64,000 bases of DNA from Galerina marginata (Eukaryota; Basidiomycota; Agaricomycetes; Agaricales; Galerinaceae). The position numbers and the translations under genes were made by a program. Location of the stretch: assembly GCA_023014335.1 (NCBI GenBank), contig JAECYW010000001.1, positions 2,666,001 to 2,730,000 of the forward strand. Reading direction: 5' to 3'. Numbering within the stretch: position 1 is the stretch's first letter; every line of letters starts with the position of its first letter. Of the stretch, positions 12,773-22,152 are shown piece after piece. The notes beneath the pieces are model-generated. The model ran no database searches. It saw nothing but the letters and a program-made list of their open reading frames with translations, and had not been told where the DNA came from.

Positions 12773-13556
12773 TTGAATGAACGTTAGTGATGCAAAATGA
12801 AGGCGTTTCTAATCCAAGAAACGAGCACGAGACAAAGAGAGAAGGATATTGGGGTATCAAGAACGAAAGCCTGGCTATCGCAGACAAAGAAGAAGGCTTT
12901 TAAAGGGAAATCTAGTCTCCACAACAGCCGCTCGAGGTATGTGGACAAGTTCTTTGTCCTCGTTGACGTGAACTGGAATGAGGCTAACATTGCCTTATTG
13001 TACTCTTTCGAATATCCAGCCATAGTGGGCAAGTAGTGTAGTCGGGAGGACAATCATGGCTGGTCGGTGCAACCCCAAGAGAATCGTTATAAGAATAAAC
13101 ACAATAGCCTGGCTCGACATATGGGATGTGAAGTCTGACCGCTGCGGGTAGTTACTATGGAGAGTTTGATAGACTCCATACAATTGCTGTTCAACAAGGC
13201 GTGTCCCAAACTTTGCGCGTCGGTTCTAGTATTGTCGGATAACGAGATGACTGTTGTGGAAATACGACCAAATTTCGGTAGGCTATTGTTGGCATTGGCA
13301 GAATCATCTTTGGTAATTACGCAAACAGTTGCCGTTTATGGTGGGTGTTGTTCATCCTTGGTTCATCCTCAATACATGCTTGTTATCTGCATTGCCTCAC
13401 TTAGCCCTTGTTTTTTCCGTCTTGTTCTATCTCAAGAACGACCAACCGGCAGGGACACTAATAAAATGGACTGCAGAAGTTGTGTTCGTCACTTTCTTAT
13501 TCACCCCCTTCACATTGACCACGGAATTTTCAACGCCTACCAGTTAATATTTCGCC
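12773..13556. other. Divergent promoter region, with an unexplained hydrophobic ORF
   Basis: The stretch between the arrestin-like gene and the membrane-protein gene. It contains a 72-codon open frame (13329-13547) with two hydrophobic stretches, in the same frame as the next gene but separated from it by a TAA at 13545. It could be leader sequence or an upstream exon; I cannot support it as a gene. Confidence 0.45.
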
Positions 13557-15244
13557 ATGGGACGATCGGCCTATGACTTCGATACTTATGCTTCCAGGGA
13601 CCTTCGTACATATCTCAGGAGATTTGAACTACCCAAGCCCCCTCCATGCGACCAGCTCGACATGTTCCACCTTCCGACCACTACAATTTACAGCAAGAGC
13701 CACGAAAACAATAGGCTCGAGGTTCCTCTGGGAAAGTGGAAAAATTTGGAGAACATGTACTCCATCATGGTAGAAAACAACACGATTAAAGGGTGTATGA
13801 AACTGTAATCTCTGAAATTCCTGATATTCGACTGAACTATATGTTTGCTTGGTCGTAGGGCTCAACCGCAACATTCCCGTCAAGCCGTCATTCCAGACTG
13901 ATTCTCGCACAGATGTGCGCTACTGCCTTCCAGAAAAACTTGGTAGTTTATACTCACATAAGCAAAGTGAGATGTCTGCGTAAGGCATGTTCAACTTCTT
14001 GAAAGACCAGGCGCTAATTGCTTTTTTTTTTTTCAGTGTGCTTTCGTGGTTGCATCTGCCACTTGTGACTGCGACTCGTGTGCTGCATTCCACCGCTCTT
14101 GGGATCCAACATTGGCAATTTATCCCAACACCCGCCGACGACAATTCTTTATTCCGATATATTTGCTGGCAACCGCCGTTTGAACGTGGCTCTCTCGTAG
14201 TTGCTTATCAGACGCCATTTACTCTCAATGAACGGGATCTGTGGGAATTTATAGAATGCACTTCGGTGGGTAGAGGGGGAAATTTTTAAAGCCCTCCTAA
14301 TAATCGAGAACAGTTTCCTGATTTCGATATGGTGACTAACAATAAACTGGAAGCCAAGTATCGACTATGGGCAAAAGTAAGACGCGAACCATATCGAAAA
14401 TACTCTGTTTCAACTTAAGGTCTTCTCCAGATATGGGATGCGTGCAACCACTCATGCAACCACGCAGAAAGAAAGTGGTTCGTGCTCACAACTTACACGT
14501 ACTGGGTGTTCGGAGCATTTTCAGCGGGTGAGGTCCATCGATCTATTATCGTGGCATTATTTGTGCTGATGTTGATACAATTCAGGTGGAACGGTGGCTT
14601 TCGTCTCACCCATACTTCAATACAGTAATGCCTCACCGACAATCCTCGAATGGATAACGTACTGGGTGGCATCGTCCATGGCAATACCGGGTGCCTTTGC
14701 TCTTCCCCAGGTAGGTGACTACTTGGTAGATTGTTGAGACCACGTCGACTATCTTCCATGTCCCGAGAATCAGGACTCGATTATTTCGATTACAACTTAC
14801 TTACGACCAATTGTGATTTACGTAGGTCGATGAACCTATACCCACGGAAGATGTTGATATGGAACCACCCTTCTATGTCCCCAGAGCACCAAGATCTGAA
14901 TCTGCATGGCCAGGAAAACATCATGGTGCTTATTGGTTCTTCTGTGTATCAGGATGATCATTGACACCTGTACCCTTGACAGAACCGGGAGAGTCAGCAG
15001 GCGTGGATTTGGAATCAGTCCTATCTGGTGAAGGAAGCTTGAAGTCAGTTTTTGGTGACGGACACAAAATTGTCATTGATAAACGTCCGACATTCAAAAG
15101 TGGCTCTCAAAGTGCACAACAGCAGTACATCACCAGCTTGATGAGGACGATTTGTTCGCTCCTGCCATGCCTGAATTCGAGTTCCCTGAAAATTTGCACT
15201 TTGACCCCGGTGCCTATCGCGGAGAATGGATGCATTGCTCTTGA
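13557..15244 (+). CDS. Unknown multi-exon membrane protein
   Basis: I do not recognise this family. The start at 13557 has a strong context (GCCATGG). Exons read 13557-13794, 13859-13979, 14037-14265, 14314-14376, 14431-14527, 14586-14710 and 14826-14943, joining in frame with good GT..AG borders. The product begins MGRSAYDFDTYASRDLRTYL. A soluble middle part includes WEFIECTS and LEAKYRLWAK. Two hydrophobic segments then lie side by side (WVFGAFSAGGTVAFVSPIL and TYWVASSMAIPGAFALP), and the tail is acidic. The tail model is uncertain. An intron at 14944-14997 removes an in-frame TGA, and another (about 15055-15125) would bring in the acidic end DEDDLFAPAMPEFEFPE. Both are guesses. A membrane-anchored protein with a cytoplasmic acidic tail is the most that can be said. 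Confidence 0.6.
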
Positions 15245-15613
15245 TGCCATATTATACAACCTCTATTGCATGTAATTTACAACTTATAATTATAAAATTG
15301 TGGTGGCTTGCGGTTGTCGGTTACTATTTTCTGACGGTTGAGTCAGTGGAGTATGGCCACCGTGCGACGAACTTGGAGTCCTGCCTAACCCATCTTGTGA
15401 CTGTGAATGCGAATCTACTGGATTGGTCAATGAAGTCAGTTGTGACTGAGAAACAAAAAATCGCGGTCGCTGGCTCCGTTGAGCAGGTGGAGCCTCAGTG
15501 CCACGCGTAGCCGGTGGCCCACAAAACAAGTACAAGTACTTAGCAGGACAGTTAACTACGGGTATAACTTACTCCTTGGCTCCTATATTTCCAAGAAGAG
15601 TACTGTCAATAGT
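15245..15613. other. Intergenic with a low-complexity minus-strand frame
   Basis: A 81-codon minus-strand open frame (15290-15535) rich in Ser, Gln and Pro is present. It resembles no family I know and has no clear start context. It may be coding debris linked to the family relic immediately upstream of it. Confidence 0.4.
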
Positions 15614-15905
15614 TCAGCGGATTTTTTGCACAGGGTGATCTCTTGATAGGAAGATGTTGAGGACAAAGCAAAAGTCACCATTGCGAACCAGAACACCTAC
15701 GTCCCCAATCCAGATGCCACGCTGCTTATAAGCCAGGGGTTGTACAACTTCGAGGGAAACCATATTTTATGTATAGTCAGTCAAATGATATCTATCGGTC
15801 ATCAGATCCTCGCCTTGGAGAATCAAGCCAGAAATGAGATTTTCCATGCAATTCGGCTCGTGCTCTCCGTGCTTGAAAAAAATTCGTTGCAATCTTTGGA
15901 GCTAA
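15614..15905 (-). pseudogene. Broken pieces of the 34.6-39 kb gene family
   Basis: Two short pieces match the paired family genes at 34648-36484 and 37138-38970. Reading the minus strand, the first (about 15905 to 15767) matches their last exon: it contains LILQGEDLMTDRYHL and then a stop. Directly after it, 15763 to 15614 begins with ATG and matches the early part of exon 2: LAYKQRGIWIGDVGVLVRNG, then NIFLSRDHPVQKIR and a stop. Everything in between in the family (about 330 residues) is absent, and the order is C-terminal piece first. This fits the junction between two former tandem copies, or a rearranged remnant. The pieces are too short to be functional as seen. Confidence 0.75.
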
Positions 15906-16080
15906 GAATCTTGTTGCAACTGTGAGCGTGAGCTGAAGTTTTCTCAGGTCGAGAATTTGTCAGTCGGCATGAATGGTATATTCGTGATTGCGAGGGTATC
16001 TAGAAATAATGCCAATAGCGCCAATAAAGTACAGTAAAAATAGGAATGAGAAAATCCAGAATCCCCGGTCAGAGCGTTAC

Positions 16081-17392
16081 TTAATCCGTCAGACCCATGC
16101 TCTCCATGCGGAGACCAAGGCTGACATTCTCCAGAGCAAGGTCGATTAATTCCTGGGCAACGGAGAGATTGGAAATACGCAGCCGGAGAACGGGGAGACA
16201 TGCAGCAAATACACCGCTTACTTGAGAACGGGCGGAAGATGAATCTGTGGCTGTCAATCTTGCCTCTTCTCCCGTAGTATCGGTAGCAGAGGGAGGAGCT
16301 TCAGTTAATTTCGTGATAGAGGTCTGAAGGTCAGTCGCTTCGTTGTGGAGTTCCTCTGATTTTTTTAGCATCAATACATTGGGTAGACGACTGTGGATTC
16401 AAGTTTTAAACTCACCAAGGTCACGGAGCATATCTTGGTAGACCTTCAAAGGTTCTTCCTCTGGTGGATCAGGCGCACTACGTGTGGCCAGTTTGAGAGC
16501 TTCTTTTTCTATGCGAGTGCAAGAATCTCCATGTGAATAGAACAGTTGGATGATAGCCGGAGCCTCTTTTACGAACTGGGATAAGTAAATGGACAAGTTA
16601 ATAGAAAAAAAATCGTGTCATGGCTTCAGCTTACCGTGTCGAACTGTAGCTCCTCGAAGAATTCTATGGAACGCTCGGCTTCAAGACGGTCGCGTTGGTC
16701 CGAGATCTCTGATTCTTGGGCGGCGACTTCATTGGTACGGGTTTCGAGGACATCCTGGACAGAAGTCAGTCGAAGAAGATCAGGTAAGAAGAATACGAAC
16801 AGTAGCTGCAGCTTCTGCACCCTTGAAGCACGCGTCAAGAGTAGACGACATATAGGCCCATGGATAAACTTGTGAAGCGACTTGCAGAGGATCAGCGGTA
16901 CGCGCCGGGGGTTGTTCTGCGATAGGGGGAGCGACTGGGGCAGGTTCTGGTACCTTGAAAGAAATGGAAGTGTAAATGAAATCAATAAAATAAAAATGCA
17001 TAAGTATGACACACAGTTTGGGGCGTCCATGTTGATTGTAGAGTGACAGTCGTCGAACTTAACTTGGTAACCTTGAATCCTGTCTCCGATGGTGGTCGAC
17101 TGGTCGACGCGGCCTTGCCTGCTTTTACAGACGTCGATCCACTAACTGAAGACTTGGAAGACAAAGTCGAACTCGCACTAGGCGCACGCGTAGGCCTGCT
17201 GCTACTCCCAGACGCCGATGCCGTCGATTTCGACTTGGCTGATGATGAATTGAGAGGCTTGGATGCAGCACTCCTCCCTGAGAAACGCGACGGTTCAGTA
17301 CAATTCGCGTAGAATGAGCTTCACTGTGAATTGTATGTACCACGAGCAGTAGCACTTGATTTATCCGGAGCAGAAGACGAAGACGCAGACAT
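16081..17392 (-). CDS. Unknown Ser-rich coiled-coil protein
   Basis: The start is ATG 17392 (MSASSSSAPDKSSATA). After a first intron, a long Ser/Thr/Ala/Lys-rich region of about 100 residues follows (for example SKSSVSGSTSVKAGK). Then come a Pro-rich linker (PEPAPVAPPIAEQPP), the segment QVYPWAYMSSTLDACFKGAE, and a long heptad-like helix (NEVAAQESEISDQRDRLEAE, then FFEELQFDTFVKEAPAI). A second helical part (MLKKSEELHNEATDLQTSI) precedes the stop at 16081. About five introns of usual size fit without frame breaks. The layout, disordered head plus coiled coil, suggests a structural or microtubule- or centrosome-related role, but no family signature supports that. It is divergent from the acyltransferase gene, with 235 bases between the starts. 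Confidence 0.6.
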
Positions 17393-17627
17393 TTTTTTTG
17401 ACCGCCTCGTGAAAACGGTGGTAGCAGATGGAAAAGGGAGCGGTTTCGAACTCCGGTCGAAAGTCCCAAATGGGGCGACTCAACCCTCTTCCTTTGACTG
17501 ACGACAGCCCCGGCTCCCTCTTTCACCAATCCAGGCTGTCTCGCCAGCAGTGCAGCGGCGGCATCCGACTGGCATATAACTCCTACGTGTCCAGCGGCTC
17601 GCGAGCACACCTATCATTGCATCTACC

Positions 17628-18897
17628 ATGTCGTTTCTCGTCGCCGTCTTCAAACCTCTTGCCTATATCTCCCTTCCAATAATTCTCGTGCGCCAAGTCG
17701 CCGTCTCATCGTCCGTTGGGAGGTACTATGCGCGCGTCGTGGTCTACGTCGGCACTCTCATGACCGTGGCGTCATGTAGCATCGTCATTGCAGCTGGAAT
17801 GTCCCTCATTGGTCGATCAACGGATGTAAATAACATCGTGGCCAAAATATTCTACGGCGTCATCTCTCGGGCTCTTGATCTCAAAGTCGAGGTTGAAGGA
17901 GAGGAGAACCTCCGCACATCGCCTGCGGTCCTGATGGCCAACCATCAGAGCATGCTTGACGTCCTCATCGTAGGCAGGTGTGTTTCTTCCGATTCTTTTA
18001 TTTTGTCGATTCCAAAGAAGTTCTACTTGCACTTATTATCTTTCTCTACTGGTCCTCTTTATTTTTCTTTCATATTCTGACCCGAGACTCTTAGGCTAAT
18101 GCCCAAGCAGACTGCCATCATGTCCAAAAAATCGCTACAGTATACGCCCCTTGGGCCTTTCATGAGCATGTCGGGTACCATCTTTATCGACCGAGGAAAC
18201 AGCGCAAGCGCCTTCCGTTCCATCGACGCAGCAGGAGCCAAGATGAAGCGGGACAAAACCTCACTATGGATGTTCCCCGAAGGCACACGGCACCTATCGA
18301 AAACACCCGACATGCTCCCTTTGAAGAAAGGTGGTTTCCATCTAGCCATCAACGCAGGCATCCCGATCATCCCCCTTGTGACCGAGAATTATTGGCATAT
18401 GTATCGAAAAGGCGTCTTCACGTCTGGCACTATCAAAGTCCGGGGTACGTCCTTGAGCTTTTGCAGTGCATCCAAAATGACTAATTTCGCCAACTCGTAT
18501 GATAGTCCTTCCTCCAATCCCGACCACAGGGTTGACAGCTGGTGACGTCGGCTCGCTTGCTAGTCGAGTACGCAGTCAGATGCTCGAGGCGCTTCACGAT
18601 CTTGCCGGCAATGGGTCGTCAGAAAAGCATTCGGTCCGACCCAAGGATACCTCCTCAAAATCTTCTGAATCTGGTGATGGACCTCTCGAATCGACGGCTG
18701 CGCTGCTGTCGCCCTCGATCGGCGTTGGATCCGAGTCCTTGGACGGTTTACTACAGAAGAAGGGCTCGAGTTCTTCCATCGCCTCGTCAGCAGTGTCTGC
18801 TTCTGTGTCTGCAACTGGGCAAGTACAGACCGCGAGCGAGGCCGGAACAGAGACGGAGGAAGACGAAGGCATGATCCTGGTCGGGCGGCCACACTGA
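17628..18897 (+). CDS. SLC1: 1-acyl-sn-glycerol-3-phosphate acyltransferase
   Basis: Transfers an acyl chain to lysophosphatidic acid to form phosphatidic acid, a central step of glycerolipid synthesis at the ER or lipid droplets. Three exons (17628-17977, 18095-18444, 18506-18897) join in frame to 363 residues. Catalytic motifs of the PlsC family are present: NHQSMLD near residue 105 (the NHX4D box, His and Asp catalytic), then FIDRGN, FPEGTR and the late block AINAGIPIIPLVTEN. The start MSFLVAVFKPLAYISLPII and the following hydrophobic stretch give one or two membrane segments before the active site. The tail of about 110 residues is Ser- and Glu-rich and is longer than in bacterial PlsC. 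No frame break was seen. The symbol is given by similarity to yeast Slc1. Confidence 0.9.
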
Positions 18898-20011
18898 AAA
18901 GGATGTTGGGTCAGTTATCTTTTAATGCGCAAGGCTATATATGCAAGCACGAGGAACTGCAGACTTATTTACAACCATTCAAATTGCTTAATTTACAACA
19001 TACCCTATTCATTCACCGTCGCATTCGGCTCTGCTCTGCGGTGTTGTGCAAGGGTGGATCTTACAGTAGACATTTTGACATCTAATTCTTAGATCCCATA
19101 GAGTGTCAATCGAGTGAACTTGGTGCAGGACTATGTCCGGGGCTTCAGATACCTCCAAGGGCTTGGCTTTCGATTTCTCAATCGTTAGTTCCTGCAAATT
19201 GGTGCTGCACTCGAGAAACCAAAAAAGAGCAAAAATATGAACCCGTGCTGATGGCAATTGTCAATGTCGTGTCCCTATATGTGTCGATTGGCAGGAAGAC
19301 GTACCTCGGGGTAAGTATGTCTGGAGAAGGTATTACGTTCCGCGAAGCTTATTTTTGCCTCGACTCAAGTCGCGCAACTGATGAGCAACGCGTTGTGGAT
19401 ATCAATCCCAATTCGGTTGCTAGATAACAGAAATCCACGACTCAAGAAAACATCCAATCGGCAAACGCACATGTGCAGTGGGAGGCCTGCAAATAGATTT
19501 TGGTGGTGGTAGTAGGAGTTTTAGAGGAGTATTGCCCGACGAACGTTTGCTTTTGGTGGGCAGATAACGTCGGCTTGGATGAGGATTCGCAGCGGCATGC
19601 CATGAATGGAAAAATCACGATCGGGAGCTGCCGTGTCATGTCTAAATTTCATGCCAACCAGCGCCAGCCCCGCGGCTCTGCAGGAATGCACGCTGGCCCC
19701 TGGGGCACTCTTTCGTACTCTTGCGCAGTGCAGAGGATCGGCTGACTCGAACAGGGTGGTACAGGCGACAGGCTCGGTCCCATGGCACGGTTGTAGGTCC
19801 GGAACATTGCCTTGTATGCTCAAGAGTAATACGCGACGGAATTTGACAACATGGATATCACGCCCGGGGCGAGGGAGGTTTTAAAATTTAAGCTAATGAG
19901 CCAGGGCCGGAGCAAGAAAGGAAGAAAAGATTTACGCGAAAAAGCGGAGAGCGGGAGGGTCCCTTTTCATCACCGCGCTTTTTTTGGAGGAATGCTCCTT
20001 GTGAAGATTTC
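18898..20011. other. Intergenic, no gene supported
   Basis: About 1.1 kb between the acyltransferase and the phosphodiesterase. Open frames here (for example minus 19521-19823) lack recognisable domains and splice support. I see no tRNA and no repeat. Confidence 0.55.
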
Positions 20012-20017
20012 TATAAG
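20012..20017 (+). promoter_or_regulatory. TATA-like box before the phosphodiesterase gene
   Basis: TATAAG lies about 100 bases upstream of the ATG at 20115. A pyrimidine-rich stretch (TCTTCTTCCCTTCTTATCCC, 20042-20061) follows, as often seen around fungal transcription starts. Confidence 0.45.
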
Positions 20018-20114
20018 ACGCGGTGCTGGTCTCAGACCCTGTCTTCTTCCCTTCTTATCCCCAGCCCGCGCTTTAACCACAACCACCACTATACCCCGCC
20101 CCAGGTTCTCCATC

Positions 20115-21624
20115 ATGTCGACAACACCTTCCAGGACACTTCCTGGTATGAAATTCCCGCTACAGTACTGCACGTTAATGCTAACGAACGTGCCTTCGTC
20201 GTCGTCTAGATTGCTGGGGTCATCGTGGGGTATGTTGCGCTTGGGCCACCCCACCCAGAAATTTTTCTTTGCTCATGGTTATTCGTTTAGGCTTCATCCC
20301 GGTTTCCTGAAAACACGCTTGCCAGCTTCGAGGCCGCCATTCGGGACGGCTCGGAAGGCATAGAAAGCGGTATTTCATGTTGGCGTATAGACCCGTCCGC
20401 GCCTCGTAACACACCGCACAGACGTCCATGTTTCCAAGGATGATGTTGTCGTCATGTTCCATGACCCAGGTGAGTTGGCGTCGTTTTGTCTTCTTTTGCT
20501 TTGTCATTAACAATTGGTCATTTTTTTTTCTCTGCAGCGTTGGAGAGGACGACGGACTCGAAAGGTAATTATCCAGGGGTGTTGTGACCCTGCATTTTGC
20601 TTGAAGAACACCATTGCTAACGTTGAGTTCCGTCCGGTTGTGCTGCGTAGGTCAAATCAAGGAGAGGAATTGGTATGGAGCGGATGGAATGCAGCATGTT
20701 AGGACTATCAAAGAACCCAAACAGTCGATCCCCACATTCGCAGAGACAGTCGCGCTGCTCATGAAGGTGCGTCTCCCAATCTATCTCTTCTTCACTTGCA
20801 TCCTAAGCTTGGCTTTCCCATCCACGTTTAGCCAGAGAACCAACATGTCAAGTTCAACGTGGACGTCAAAGTGCAGAACGACCCCGACAGACTGTTCTCC
20901 CTAATGCACGACGTGATCTCCGCGCAGCCTGATTGGGAGACCGTGCTCGCGCCGAGGATCCTCCTTGGGATGTGGCATCCGCGATTTATCGGCTTCGCCA
21001 AGTCGCGCCTACCGTACTGCCGCAGGTCCTACATTGGCCTGAGCACGTACGTGGCGAGGAAGTACTTTTGGCAGGATTGCCATGCGTTCTCGATGGCATT
21101 CGCGGCTTTGACGACTATGGATGGCCAAAAGTATGTGATTCGTATGGGTCCATAATGGGCGTCTAACTGTGCTCATGGTCGCGTAGATTCATTGCAGAGT
21201 GTAAAGCTGCAGACAAGAATTTGATGGTATGGACTGTGAACGAGCCTGATCATATGATGGAGGTACGAGTTTTGTGGACATTGCTTGCTTCAGAGAAATT
21301 AATGCGATAGATATGCAGGCGGTAAGATGGGAAGTGACTGCCATTATAACGGACGTCACCAAAACCTGGCTAGATCTCCGTTCGGGTCTACAAAGTAAGT
21401 TTTATATTAGGTTTAAGTATTGCTAGATTAAATCTTCCTTTCTCGTAGCGGACTACGAGAAAATCGGATCTCAATATGGGCGATTCTTCCTATGGACCAC
21501 ACTCAGATTTTATTCCCCTGTTATCCGCGCTTATAACGTCAAGGTCCAGTCCTACCTCGAGAGCATCGGTGGACCGTTCGATGAGCCAGCTGCCGTCGGC
21601 ACCGTGGTCGAAACCAAAGCTTGA
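20115..21624 (+). CDS. PGC1: Glycerophosphodiester phosphodiesterase (PGC1-like)
   Basis: A GDPD-family hydrolase. Yeast Pgc1 degrades phosphatidylglycerol to diacylglycerol and glycerol phosphate. Ten exons join to 315 residues: 20115-20145, 20210-20229, 20291-20369, 20422-20469, 20538-20564, 20651-20766, 20832-21130, 21187-21262, 21319-21394 and 21449-21624. Active-site signatures are GHRGASSRFPENT (the HR and PEN boxes) across exons 2-3, the metal-binding ESDVHVSKDD (family E-D pattern) and MFHDPALERTT. Later blocks are FNVDVKVQ, LMVWTVNEPDHM and AIITD, all normal for the TIM-barrel fold. The end is LESIGGPFDEPAAVGTVVET. No frame break was found, so exon reading is firm. Two exons are only 20 and 27 bases. 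The protein lacks an obvious signal peptide. Substrate choice is by analogy only. Confidence 0.9.
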
Positions 21625-22152
21625 TTACCGACCACAATGCCCGATACGGATTATACGATCGCGTCATCGCGACCTGTCAAGTCATGTTTTTCATAGAACT
21701 GGACAATCTTCCGAGTCATAGATCTATATCAGAACCCCAAGTGTGACGTGCATGGGTTCTTGGATAACACATACACAATCGATACCACTTCGCCTAGATT
21801 TCGTTTGCTCTGTTTTTCTTGACATTTTCTATCACCTAGTCTTGCTTTGATTTTTCTTGGTACGAAGGTCTATGGTCGCGCCGCCGCTCTACTAATTTTA
21901 TGTTGAATATACGTTGTTCCGCCTTGTTGGAGTGAGACTCGGACCGAGAATATAAGAGGAGATTATACTCATGCCATCAATGCCACCATGCGGTCTTGAG
22001 CACACTTGACACAGCACAACCCGATTTAACAAATCCAAATCCTTCCCTTTCCACCACCACTGCGCAGAAAGTGACTCGAATCTGCCCGTTCCATCAAGGA
22101 CGGCAGCGCGTTTGGCGCTCTGTCCGGAGATTTCATTCTATATCTATTCGTA
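21625..22152. other. Intergenic, phosphodiesterase to Ser-rich gene
   Basis: The 3' UTR of the phosphodiesterase and the promoter of the next gene. A TATAAG (21951-21956) lies about 200 bases before ATG 22153. No gene seen. Confidence 0.5.
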
